Below are positions 34,959 to 46,423 of a stretch of 64,000 nt of DNA, in pieces. Location of the stretch: the NCBI GenBank assembly GCA_012932865.1, contig SAXG01000064.1:134952-198951 (forward strand), in the 5' to 3' direction. The stretch comes from Amylostereum areolatum (taxonomy: Eukaryota; Basidiomycota; Agaricomycetes; Russulales; Stereaceae). The position numbers and the translations under genes were made by a program. The notes beneath the pieces were generated by a model. That model ran no database searches. It was given only the letters and a program-made list of their open reading frames with translations, and was not told where the DNA came from. Numbering within the stretch: position 1 is the stretch's first letter; each line of letters opens with the position of its first letter.

Positions 34959-36798
34959 TCAAACCATGTCCTTCAGCATTACTAACGGAGCACCATAGTC
35001 CTCCCCCGTCAGCCTCACATCCGCAACCCTCTTTCTCAAGGCGTCCACCCACCACATCGCACCCTTCACAGCCTTCTTTTCCGTCCCCATGACCACCTCC
35101 ACCCTCTTCAAAGGACATCCTACCTCCCTCCTCGACTGCTCGCACACGAACAAGAACGCCAACGGACTACACCGCGCGTCGCCCATCCGCACATTGTACC
35201 TCGCCGCCTCCTTATCCACCACGACGACCCGCTCCAGGTTCGGACAAATCAAGTCCCCACCACCCTGCTCGAGCGCGGACAGCCCCAGCAACACACCGAC
35301 GGCCGTCTCCCGCGTGCCAGCGCGCACAGTCCTGAGGCCTGGCGCCCGCGCAAGGAGCCGCCGCCAACCAAGGTGGGTCCACGCGCGTGGATCGTACTTG
35401 CCCGTGGACGCGGACTCGAGGTGACAGAGCATGTCGGTGACTGCGTGGAGGGGGAGCGTGTCCTCGGGCACGGCCTGCAGCTTCGGGATGGCGGCGTCGA
35501 TGGAGGTGATGTCGCCGACAACGCGCACGGTGACGTCCGCTGACTCTGGACACGCGATGCATTCCGTCCGTTCGTCTACCTCGCCACTCCGTGTGCGAAC
35601 GGAGAGTTGGGGCCTCGCGTGTTCGCTGCCGCGCGCGAGATGAAGGGAGAGCGCATGTGGGGCTGGGCGGGTGCGGAAGATCGGGAGGAAGACGGCGGAA
35701 AGGTCTAGATCCATGAACGCCGTATCCGTCCCACAAACGAGAGTGACGTCCATTGTGGTCGTGCTTGGAATGAACAGACATGCCATGAAGCACTGCCCAT
35801 CGAAGGTGGGGCCGTACAACGTGAGCGTCTTGAGCGAGGCGGGGAGCTGGATTGGGTGTGCGCTGATATGTTCGACGATCCGCAGGTCAGGAATGACGGG
35901 GAAAGCGTTGACGAGCTTGAGCGTTTCGAGCCGCCGCATGAGCGGGAGTGCACGGGCCGCGGTTTGCAGACTCCAACATGATTGCAGGTTCTCTTCGAGG
36001 ACAGCGTACGATGAGGAAGGGAACGTGATGTCGAAGTGGACGATCCCGTCCAGCCACGCGTCGTTGAGAACGACGAAACAGTCGTGTAGGCTGAGGGAAT
36101 GTAACTTGTCTGGCATGGGTCCGTCGAAAAGGGGTGGTTGGATGAGAGGGTACCCAGGCGCTGCGCGTTTCGCATTGCCGTGGATGCTGACAGCTTGCAG
36201 ATTGGGCACGGTATTTGGACGGAGGAGGAGCTCCGCGGTGTCGGTGTCGAGAGCGAGGGAGGACATGCGGTGTGTGTGTTTTGTAACTTCTCGGATGAGG
36301 TCCATGGTAGTGGCGAAGTTCGTGGTGGCGAGGAAGAGGGAGAGGGAGAGGTGGTCCCTGCGGGCGTATTGCAGCATATTCCTGACCCACACGGGAGGAA
36401 GGCGATGGCCAGGTATTTCCAACCATAGAGGCGAGAAACTGGCCGCGATCTAGGACGAAGTCAGCATGCGAAAGTGCGGGACTGTAGCAGTCACTGCGTA
36501 CCTTCCGCCACAATGAGCAGACGTGCATGATCTTGAGCCAGCCGAGGTCAGAATTGCATCTGGGGCGGCGAAAGCGCCGGGCCACGTCGCGAGACACCAC
36601 GGGTGGTTCGATTTCCTTCAAGTGATCGAAAACCACAAGCAGGATTTCTTCGGGGAGGTTCGGCACGCGGGACTTCTGCTTCATCGAAGGGAATGTGCGA
36701 CGAAGTATGATCCATGTATTCCTATAAAGTATTCGACGAGAAAATCAGAGACCATGGATACAAAAGGCGACATAAACGTACCGGAATGCGTTGGCCAT
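34959..36798 (-). CDS. F-box/LRR-like protein 2
   Basis: Model: 36798-36782, 36721-36502, 36449-34959, giving 575 aa. Exon 1 is only 17 nt (MANAFR split). Exon 2 carries the F-box NLPEEILLVVFDHLKEIEPP and LGWLKIMHVCSLWRK, with the intron again directly after the W-R-charged residue. Exon 3 starts IAASFSPLWLEIPG and shows irregular LRR-like repeats (LHSLSLHDCFVVL, LETLKLVNAFPVI, LKTLTLYGPTF). Likely an SCF substrate receptor. Same architecture as the paralogues at 21085 and 40653, which lack a long N-terminal part here. Confidence 0.82.
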
Positions 36799-37656
36799 CG
36801 CGTCAGCGGATTGAGTGAGGGGTATGTGGGCAAAGTCGAGTAAAGGCGATGGCGACGGATGGGAGTACCCTTCATCTTTTGCTGACTTCTTATACGGGGT
36901 TTTTTAGGAGTTGGAGAGACAGGAGGCGACTCCTTTCTCGCACTCGACGTAATGCCGACGAGGCATATTCTGAGACTTTGCACAGGCGTAGCAGAGGGGT
37001 CGCATTGTTGCTCAGCGTGGTGTCCCTGTGCAGAGAATAGTTCTATTGTAGCAACCAAGGCGGTTAGTATATGAGGGCCTACGAGAGATAGCAGGCACGA
37101 CATACGCTGTTCTAGCAAAGTGTAAGCACACATCGGACGATGGGGGACGACGGAGCGGAGTGACGGTGGGCGGAAGCAAAACAAGCTTCGGCAGCTCCCG
37201 CCGCCGGCGCCAACGTTGTTTGTTGGTGTTTATCCAGACTTGTGTTGAGCACGTCTCGATCGCTTCAATATTCATTGAATCATTCCCTAAAATCCTGATG
37301 TGAGTGTAGTCTATTCACTGGAAATAAAATTTAGTACCGTTAAAGTGTGTCAACGTTCACAGACGTCCAGTGTAAGATTGCGAGTCGTCGGTCCATGAGT
37401 ATCTGTCACTGCCAGCAAATCTGAATCGTTCACCGCCGACGAGTCGGATGCATAAATACTCCTGAGTCCTGTCTCGTCAATGTGGTGCATCAGCTCGGTA
37501 TCAGCATATGTCATCAGCAGCTAGGTTCGAACTTCGTTCAATGCCTTAGTAAAGTGACTAGAGGAGCTTGGTCATCCAGCTGCCTCGTGACAGAAAAGAA
37601 AGCTAAGTATAACACTTACTCACCAGCTCTACTCGACGTGCCACTGCTTAACCATC
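36799..37656. other. Divergent promoter region, no gene seen
   Basis: Lies between the second F-box gene and the GST gene. Short frames only. Confidence 0.5.
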
Positions 37657-38491
37657 ATGGGCGACACCATCATCACCCTCTACGATATCCCTGGGACGAC
37701 CCCGACCAACGCCTGGTCCCCGAATGTCTGGATCGCGCGGTACGTCCACATTAGCGACGTCGCGTCCACACAGATCGCGTCCTCATACGGAGCACAGATT
37801 CGCCCTAGCTATGAAGGGCCTCGCGTTCAAGACCGTCTGGATAGAGTACCCCGATATCGCGCCGGAACTGCAAAAGCTCGGCATCGGGCCCACCACCTCT
37901 GGCGATGGCTCGACGCAGTACACGCTCCCAGCGCTGCACGACCCGCGCACGGGCACGCTCATCGCGGACTCGCTCGCCATCGTCGAGTATCTCGACGAGA
38001 CCTATCCCTCCGCGGGCGGCGTGACATTCTTCCCCGCGGGCACACGCGCGCTGCAGCGAGCGTGGCGCGCCGCGTTCAACGCCCGTCTCCTGGAGGCCGA
38101 CCTCTCGCGCCTCATGGTGTACATCACTCTCAAGCAGCTGAACCCGTCGAGTGTGGAATATTTCCAGCGCACGCGGCAGATATCGTACGAAAAGCCTCTG
38201 GAGGAGCTCGCTCCGGCGGGCTCTGACGAGCGTGCTGTCATCATCAAGACATTCGTGAAGGGGCTTGGTGAGCTCGCGAAGTGGCTCGACGAGGCGAACG
38301 GGGAGGGTTCGGTGTTCGTTATGGGCGATAAGGGGCCGACTTATGCGGATGTGCTGATGGCGGGGTGGCTGATCTTTGTGCGCGTGTGTGCGGGAGAGGA
38401 GTCGGACGTATGGCAGGCCGTCATAGCATCGAGCGGTGGACGCTGGGAAAGGTACATGGCAGAGTTTAAGAAGTGGGAGATCGTGGTATAA
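37657..38491 (+). CDS. Glutathione S-transferase, etherase-like basidiomycete type
   Basis: Model: 37657-37739, 37798-38491, giving 258 aa. The N-terminal thioredoxin-like domain begins ITLYDIPGTTPTNAWSPNVW and continues RFALAMKGLAFKTVWIEYPD across the single 58-nt intron. LPALHDPRTG and ADSLAIVEYLDETYP form the conserved glutathione-binding and helix-3 region (cis-Pro in TLPAL, Ser in DS). The C-terminal helical domain has GDKGPTYADVLMAGWLIFVR. The YDIPGT...WSPN pattern is that of fungal GSTs related to bacterial LigE/LigF beta-etherases, expanded in wood and litter decayers. Likely role: conjugation of aromatic or xenobiotic compounds; the substrate is unknown. Confidence 0.88.
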
Positions 38492-38773
38492 GAGTTTTCT
38501 GTCGATGTAAGAGTTTTTTTAGAGTAGGGTGAGCGCAATTTACGTATAAATGCGTCACCTTCGCTATTGGAGAGCTACAGAACGACTTCCGTATTGCATT
38601 CAGCCGCGGGACGCTTGGACGACCGTCGAGTGAACATAGTGGAGGAATATCAACAAGAAAGCTAGACGTGTACGGAGCTGTAGCTACGTGGAGTTCAAGA
38701 CTCGAATATAAACCCACACCATAACAAGGTGGAATAAGTATTAGAACACACGTCGGTATCCATCCCTCAGCGC

Positions 38774-40653
38774 TTAGCCCTCCTCAGCGGCCTCACAAAC
38801 TACAATCTCGATCTCCACGCCCAACTTCCGAATCGAACTCAACTCCTTCGCCTCCCACCTCGATATCACTCTCCCGCGATCCCGCACCCCTATCTGCACC
38901 TTCTTCAACGGCTTCCCAGCCCTTTTCCTATCGCCCACGCACGTCGACACAAACGCCAACGTCTTGCGCCTCATCCCTTCGTCCGCACCGAGGGCGTCGA
39001 CCAGGACGAGTGTCTCGAGCGCCGGGCAGAGCACAGCGGCGCCAGCCGAGAGCCAGGTAAGAATGTAGATCGCAGATAATGGGCTGCGCGTGCACACCAA
39101 TCGCACGTTCGGGACGAGATGTAGCAGGCCGAACCAGTCTTCACGGTGCCCAGATGTGGTCGGGTCGGCGGGGTCTTCCCTACGTCCAAGGCATACGAGC
39201 TCGGTCACCGCGTCGAGCTCGAGCGCGTCGGACAGGCCTTGTTCCATGCGCGAAACGGTGCCGATGTCGAAGACCTGATCCTTGCCCCGGAGCACAAGCG
39301 CAACGTCCGCCGAGGTCTCGTCCAGGATATCTTTCCCGACCGCAGATTCGCCCCAGAGCCGCAGCCCCAACTCCGGAACGCCGCCATCGACGGTCACGGC
39401 GACGCGGCGGGGCGCGCGAGGCCCGTTCAACGAACGCAGGGTGTCGAGCGGGAGGAAGAGCTCCGATGCGTACGGGTCGGGATCGCCGGACGCGTAGACA
39501 TGTGTCTGGTCCGCGGCGAGGCGTACGTCGACGCGGGTCGTGCGGGGGATGTCCAAGCACGCGATGAAGTGCTCGGTGCTCAGCGCGGGACCCACGAGCA
39601 CGAGGTCCCTCAAGCTCGAGGGCAGGCGGATGGGCTCGAACTCGTGCATTACGGCCGCCTCGTGCGCGGTGATGGTGAGGGGGAACGCGTTGGCGAGACG
39701 GAGGAACTCGAGGTGGCGCATTCCCTCGAGCATGGGCCGGAACGTCATCATGCTCCAGGATAGATTGAAATCGTGGTCGAGGTCGTTGTATATGTCGACG
39801 TGGGCGAGGTTGCGCAGGAAGCTCGGGTTGGAGAGGTATAAAACGTCGCGCAGGACCAGGGTGCGCAGGGAAGGTGGGGGCGCGTCGGAGAAGACGTTGG
39901 TGACGATGTGGACAGTATTCAGCGAGCGCGTCTTGTGCTTTTCGGACTTGAAGATCTCCAGCTCCTCGAGCGTCGGGAAACGGTCTCCATGCACCCTGCG
40001 CTTCGCCATGGTCCATGCCGTGTGACTGTCTATAGTAAGCACACGGGCGCGGGTGGAGGACGTGAAGCGGTTCTCGAGGAGGGTTGTAAGTGCCTCGGAC
40101 CTGGGGTGTGCGGTCATGTCGATGGTGAAGAAGAGGGGGCGGTTGCGAGAGTGTCGTAGCATGGCCGTTACCCACTCGACGCCGGCGTCAGGTATGTTCG
40201 TCCAAAGGGCAGGATAGTTCAGTGCTATCTGTGAGCAGTAAGTGTGAGCATCCTGTAGGAAGCGTACTTAGCTCATCGGAACGTACCTCGCGCCAACGCC
40301 GTATGTATAGAACCTTGAGCCATCCCAAGCAGAAATGCGCGTTCTGTCCACGGGATTCGCCCTCGTTTTCGTGCGACGAGGAGAAATCGGGGGGATCGAT
40401 GTCTCGCCAGTATAGGAATATCTTTTCGAGGAGCTCTACGGGGAGGAGAGGCAATTGACGGGGATCAAGCTCGACGTCCATCCGCAGTATAGAGGACTGC
40501 GACTTGCTGTGACAAGCACAAGTGAGCGGGATCGACAGTTTATAGGTGAGAGAGGGATTCTTACAAGGGATTAAACTTGGTAAGATATCGGTCCTTGCGG
40601 GCACAGATGCTTTTCCCGATGTCCCGCACGTACGCCTTCGTCACTATCGGCAT
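38774..40653 (-). CDS. F-box/LRR-like protein 3
   Basis: Model: 40653-40565, 40506-40287, 40228-38774, giving 587 aa. F-box in LPLLPVELLEKIFLYWRDIDPP, then LGWLKVLYIRRWRE with the intron after WRE. Exon 2 is 220 nt, exactly as in F-box gene 2. Exon 3 opens IALNYPALWTNIPD and continues with irregular LRR-like repeats (LRTLVLRDVLYL, LEFLRLANAFPL, LRDLVLVGPAL). Start at 40653 is inferred from phase; an alternative in-frame Met lies just before the F-box (MDVELDPRQ). Likely an SCF receptor. Confidence 0.78.
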
Positions 40654-41214
40654 CGACGTCGTTGAGGCGGGGGGGGAGGGAAGGACTCTCAGGTGCTGCA
40701 ATGGCTTGCGATTGGCCTGCATCGCAGTTAGTGAAGGGGGGTTGTTGGTTGGTTATGTTAGAGCTGAAGGGAAGTAAATACTCACAGAGGTTATATAGAT
40801 GTGGGTGACAATAAGGGCGGCGTAGGTTGACAAAAGCAACAGCCTCAGGAGAGGACAACTTCGTTGTGTTCTCGCACAACGGGTATCATCTTACTCTATG
40901 GAGGAAAGGGCGTCAGAAGACATGAGAATGAATATATTGCACCACCAGAGGAAGAACAAGGAGCAGACAAAGCGCACCAGTACTTGGCATATGATGGTGG
41001 CAGCTTGTTGTGCGATGGTACCCGAGGTTGTTTCCACCATTCGGAAGGGGTCCGGTGCGTGTGAGTAATTTTCGAGATTGTTATCAGCGAACTCTCAAGC
41101 TTTAGGTTTGAAGAGGAGCTTTGACGAGGCTATGAAGTTGAACGCCATGTCGTCGTCGCCATCGAACTTCGAAGAGCAGAGAGCCCTAGAGAGCCTGAGA
41201 GGTCACCGCGGACA
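40654..41214. other. Intergenic, no gene seen
   Basis: Promoter side of the third F-box gene and flank of a pseudogene; nothing recognised. Confidence 0.5.
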
Positions 41215-41890
41215 AGCCTGACCGTGGAGGGAGATACCTTAGTCCTCAAAGGGAATATTGTTCTCACGCCGCTCACGAACAACGCCCAACATTGCATTGA
41301 ACACAACCCGAACACAACCACCTTTCTCGCCGTCCCGCCTGCTCGCCAGCCTACCACCATATCTACCACCCATAGACCAACATGGGACCCACCCAAGCAA
41401 ATGATGTTAATGGCGGCTCTCACTGATCCTCCATGCGCGACATGGCCTCCCACACAAAACTGCTGACCGGTGCGGTGCCCGTTTTCCCTCTCCTTCCAGC
41501 TCCCGTCATTTTATCGACAATCAGGACAAACCTCCATTTCTGACCTTGTCTCCGCCCGTTTTCTCTCATACTCTGATGATCCACGAACGACAAGCAACAA
41601 CGACTCTGGCGACACCGCCCAGCGCGAGCGCGCAGGCAGACCGCGATGCAGAGATCGTGACGGGCAAGTTCTGAACGGCCTTTTTCTTCCGACGTAGACT
41701 TGATCTTCAAGCTTCGCGATGCATCACGACAACGGCAAGCTCGTGAACGATCTCCTCCGAAGTTCGACCCGAGTTTCACAAGTGCGTCGTTTCCCTTTTC
41801 CCGAGCGATCCTGTCTTCAACACGGCTTCCCCTTGCAGAATGTTCATGTCTCGCTTCGTCAATTGCAGTCTGTTCGTGCACGCCACGTTG
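41215..41890 (+). pseudogene. Decayed copy of CWC15
   Basis: Successive segments match the intact CWC15 gene at 57641-58786 but in shifting frames: STTHRPTWDPP, then RQSGQTSISDL, SASAQADRDAEIVTG followed by a stop, LIFKLRDASRQRQ beside NGKLVNDLL in another frame, and finally SRFVN. Remnants of the introns are still present (polypyrimidine-AG before RQSGQ; a GTGCGTC donor near 41783), so this is a DNA-level duplicate, not a retrocopy. Similarity also extends upstream of the ATG. Deletions and frameshifts rule out function. Confidence 0.85.
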
Positions 41891-42024
41891 TACATTGCTC
41901 TACGACGAGTCCATGTGCTCTCCCTGGCTAGATCGCATAATATCGACCATCTGTTGTAAGCCACCGATCCGGTTCGAATGATGCGTTCATCCTCAAAATA
42001 GTGGAGGGCGAGCATCGGCCGAGG

Positions 42025-42490
42025 AAAGTGTGATGTCATCGTTGGTCGTGCGCGCCCAAATATGGACAGCCGCGCCTTCCTCACTTGGTCTCTTCTGCAT
42101 CCAGCACCGGCGTCGAGTGCAGATCCCGCTCCTTCTCAAAGCTCTCTTTAAGCTCTTCAGAAGCAACCTCCACCGATGCAATCCATCCTGCCGGCTTCGA
42201 TTCAGGTCCTCGATCTGACCTCTGTTCAACTTCCTTCTGTCGTCCCCGTTTGCTGGCTCGCTCGATGATCTCCCCGCCATCTGAGTACTTACCTTCTCTC
42301 CGTGGTATGGACGAGTTGCGTTCAATACGTGGCGCTCGAATTGAATTCTGACACAGGCTACATCCACCTGATACTTATCGTTAGTCGGATGTTCCGACCG
42401 CGAGTTTATGAAGTTCTCCACATGAGCGGGTCTCGAGATCACGGGGAGACGCGTGCTGTATAACTTGTCCAGCGTGTCCGCGCGGTGAAG
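42025..42490 (-). pseudogene. Unknown gene fragment, left-arm copy
   Basis: The minus strand encodes SDRGPESKPAGWI-like and KESFEKERDLHSTP-like segments in shifting frames, ending AEETK before a stop, plus an upstream part reading LPVISRPAHVENF. The same pieces occur in the right arm on the plus strand. The original gene is not recognised and no whole frame survives. Confidence 0.5.
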
Positions 42491-42779
42491 AGAAATGCGG
42501 GTCGATATCACAATGAAGACAGCGGGCTGCTCCCGTTCTTCTTCTTGTTACTCGATCTGTCGTGGAGAATCAAAAGCACACATCGCACGCGGTCTTCTCT
42601 ACTATGCATGTATTCACGGCGCTCGGTCAGGCGTGGGATCCGTCACTATCGTACCCGTGAGCGCTTCTCTCCCTCCTGCCCTTTCCCCGCTCACGCTCAT
42701 CATCCTAGCTGGTCTCCTGCCCGCGTCGTCCACCCCCAACAAAAATAAATCACACGTCGACAGCCCGAGAACTTCCGCG

Positions 42780-45486
42780 ATGGAGCACGCCGTCCCGCTC
42801 TTTGTCCTCACCCTTCTCCTGCTCTACTTCCTCCAGCGCGCAGTGGAGTACCGTCGGATGCTCAAGGACATTGGGTGCGCAACGTCCTCTTCTCTCCTTC
42901 GTCTTTCCTCATCGCACCCCCCCTCCCCCTCCCCCTCCCCCCTCCCCCTCCCCCTCCCCCAGCAATTTCCCCAGATTCCGCCAAGTGTTCAGCCCCAGCT
43001 CCGCCGTCGCTGTCGCACGAGCGCGCTTCAAGAACGCGCCCCCGAGATCGCTCTCAGCCGGGTTCAGCGGTACGTGCACCATATCCCCATGAACTATCCC
43101 GATCCCGCCCAATCCGCCTCACCGCTAAACGCCCGCCTACACGATTCGAACCCGCAGAATTCAAGCGTTTCGGATGGGACGCGTACACGCGGGTGCGTTT
43201 GCCTTGAATTGACAGGAGGGAAGGAGCTGACGCGCGTGCGGCCGGCGCAGGTGAGCGTCTACCCGCGCACGCGCACAACTATCGTGCTCGCGGACCCCGC
43301 CGCGGTGAAGGAAGTGACGACGCACCGCGCCCGCTTCCCAAAGCCCGTCGCGCAGTACGCCATCCTCGCCCTCTTCGGACAGAACATCGTCGTCACCGAA
43401 GGCGCGGAGTGGAAGCGGTACCGTCGGTGCGCCGCCCCGGCGTTTTCGGAGGTGCGTTTCCGTTCGTCGTTTGTGGTGGTAGGATTGACGAAAGGGCCGC
43501 GGTCGGGTGTAGAGGAACAACAAACTCGTTTGGGACGAGACGGTGGGGATGGTGAGCGATTTGATGGAGAATGTGTGGGGAGGCGCAGCGGAGGTGGTCG
43601 TGGACAACATGCTGGAGCTGACCACGCCCGTGCGTCCTCGTTGCCTTTCCCGCCTTTCCTTCCGTCCATCCTCACCTCCCGCTTATCGCTTCAGCTCTCC
43701 CTTTTCGTCATCGGCGCAGCCGGTACGTTCCTACCCCCCTCTTTTTTCTAGCCGCCTCGCGGAGCTCACAAGTCGTTGGACGCAAGGCTTCGGCAGACGC
43801 ATCTCCTGGAAAGACGACACGAAAACACCCGAGGGGCACAGGCTCACGTTCAAGGACGCGATGCAGATCGTGTCGACGGACATCTTCCTCAAGCTCGTGC
43901 TGCCGCGCTGGGCGCTCGGGCTCACCGCGCGGTTGCGCAGGGTGCGGACGGGGTTCGACGAGCTGGACGTGCGTTCTCCGTTCCTTCGAGCTCGTACATG
44001 CTAATTTCGATTCACGCTCGCTTCTATGCTCGTGCCACAGGACTATATGCTCGAGATGATCCAGACACGTCGGGCGGAGGTGAAGAAGGAGGAACGGGAC
44101 GACCTGTTCAGCATCTTGCTCGATGCCGCCGAGGCGGACTCGGACTCGCAGCTGTCGGATCGGGAGCTCGTCGGTGCGTGTTCGTCTCTCTCCACCCCCA
44201 TTGTCCTGCCACCCTTCTAATCCGCCCCTCGCGCGCCGAGCAGGAAACATCTTCGTCTTCCTCGCCGCCGGCCACGAGGTGCATATCCTCCTTCTCCCCC
44301 CGCAGCCTGAGTGCAATCGTACCGCGCTGACTCGGGAGTCATATATACCTATGCGCGGGCAGACCACGGCGCACACGCTCTGCTTCGCGCTCGCGTACCT
44401 GGCGCTTTACCCAGCGGAGCAGGACCGACTGTACGCGGAGGTCAAGCGCGTCATCCCCGACCCCGCCGTCGCGCCCGTGCGTCGAGTCGCCCGTTCGCTG
44501 TTTTCTTGTTTTCTGGGCGCTGATCTGCGGGGGCTAGGCGTATAAGGATATGGGGTCGTTCGCGTACACGACGGCGTGCGTGGCATTCTCCGCTCGTCTC
44601 CTCAACAAACCGCCTGACGCGACGTTGTTTCGTAGCGTCCTGTACGAGACTCTCCGCCTCATGTACGTCGCGCACCCTCCTCATCCTTTCACATTCATTG
44701 ATCTCACACGTTCGACAGGCCCCCAGTAACACGCCTCCCTTCTACACCTCGCCAAAACCCCCCTTTTAACCCCCCCTCCCACCCCCCCACAGGTGACCAG
44801 CATCCCCAAAGAAAGCGCAGAAGACACCACCCTCCTCATCAGCAACTCCCAAAACGAAACGACGTCGCTCCCGGTGCCCAAGGGCACACCCATCGTCCTC
44901 CACGTCCCGGGGATGCACCACAACCGTCCGTCGCCCCCGCAGACCAGATCTGGATCGAGCTGATCCACGCCACTGCTGCATTCACAGCGCGCTGCTGGAC
45001 CGACCCGGACGCATTCAAGCCTGCGCGCTTCCTCGAGGACGCCTGGCCGCGCGATGCGTTCGTGCCCTTCAGCGCGGGGCCGCGCGCGTGCATCGGGCGC
45101 AAGTGCGTCTTGTTTTAACCTTCCTCTCCCCGCTCGCCCGGGCAGAGAAAAACCCCCACCCACAATTGACCGATTGACCGATGGACCCCCCCCCCCCCCG
45201 CACAGGTTCGCCGAAACGGAGGCCACCGCGGCGCTCGCGGTGCTCATGGCGCACTATTCCGTGGCCGTCACAGCCGAGGCGCGGTTCGCGGGCGAGACGT
45301 TCGAGGAGCGCAGGGCGCGGGTGCTGGCGTCCAAGCAGGGGGTGACGACCACGTCCGTGCTTTTTTTTTGTTCTTTGTTTTCCATGTAAAGCTGACGGGG
45401 AGCGCGGTTTCTTCGGGTGCGTGCGTGGGGGGCCGGACAGGCCGGTTCGGGTGCCGTTGACGTTTACGAGGCGGGGGCGGGATTAG
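42780..45486 (+). CDS. Cytochrome P450, copy A
   Basis: Seventeen exons by hand: 42780-42874, 42963-43069, 43158-43192, 43251-43451, 43513-43629, 43695-43722, 43787-43968, 44041-44173, 44244-44278, 44363-44476, 44538-44575, 44636-44662, 44719-44725 (7 nt), 44793-44925, 44988-45102, 45206 to about 45367, then the C-terminal tail. N-terminal anchor LFVLTLLLLYFLQ; I-helix LAAGHETTAHTL; ExxR in ETLRLMPPV; PERF-like FKPARFLED; heme loop FVPFSAGPRACIGRK. An ER-bound monooxygenase; family and substrate not assigned. The last exon is uncertain: the acceptor equivalent to copy B's gives a shifted frame ending at 45460, while another acceptor restores PVRVPLTFTRRGRD ending at 45486. Confidence 0.85.
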
Positions 45487-45715
45487 GATTTTCTGCGAAG
45501 GGATGTGGGCCGTGGAGGATGGTGCTTGGAACTTGGGCTTGCGGATGGACGTTCATGTGTTATTTCAGTGAAAGGACCGTATCTTCGTGCCTCTTTGTTC
45601 GTGTGAGCATGAAGCATTCCCGAGATGGGTCCCTCAGCATTCGTTCTTGCTCAGTGAGCAAATAAGTACACGAACCAAGAGGCGCCGAGAAACCCGTAGA
45701 TACCCTTGCTTCTGG

Positions 45716-46189
45716 TAGATACCTGATACTCCTTCAAGCAGTTTCAGATGCTTCTACTACCGTGTGGAGAAGAGGCCTGAGAGTGCGACAATAGGCTACG
45801 GGTGTTCAATCAAGCCTTGCGTTGGTCGACGTGCGGCAGCCTCCGACCTTCAAGTTCTGTCGGGTGGGTGGAGAATTCAAGTGGCCAGATGCATGATAGA
45901 AAGACTGATGGACCCTGTCAGTCGGTGGTGACAATATGCAGGGGATAAGCTTCTTGTCTGAGTTTGTGGAGGATTGGATGGCGTGGATGGTGTTTGGGAA
46001 TCGAATAGCGCACGACGAGCGATGACATCACACTTTCCTCAGCCCGATGTGTCCAAGTAGTCTCGTGACTCACCAGCACATACAGCTTGAAGGACGACGT
46101 TACTGCAGGCAGTGTCCAAGTACCGATGCTCGCCTTCCGAGCTCATCCAACAGAAGCAGGTGTCCGACGCAGGACCAGGGCTGACAGTC
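45716..46189. other. Spacer at the centre of the inverted duplication
   Basis: About 470 nt with no gene. It contains, near 46009-46040, a third copy of the motif that marks the outer end of both arms (CGCACGACGANCGATGACAT). Confidence 0.6.
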
Positions 46190-46423
46190 GCGCGTAGTAC
46201 CCTTGCAGGGGTTTCTCCGACTCGAGTCGGCGCCTCCTGGTCCGCGTATTTGCTCAAGCAAGAACGAAGGCTGAACCCATCTCGGGAATGCTTCATGCTC
46301 ACACAAACAAAGAGGCGCGGGAGTACGGTCCTTGAAATAACGCATCTGAACGTCCATCCTCATTGGGCTCAAGCTTCGAGCTTCATCCCTCACGTCCACA
46401 TCCCTTCCGCTTCGCAGCAAATC

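Larger units (their letters stand above)
42000..45715. repeat. Left arm of large inverted duplication
   Basis: Its reverse complement aligns with 46190-50060, through the flank fragment, the promoter region, all P450 exons and introns, and the 3' flank. Coding parts look roughly 90% identical by eye; flanks have more indels. Confidence 0.88.

Noticed and set aside
39180..40175. A 331-codon minus frame overlapping F-box gene 3
   Set aside because: Different frame of the same strand as the LRR-like exon; His/Arg/Pro-rich shadow.
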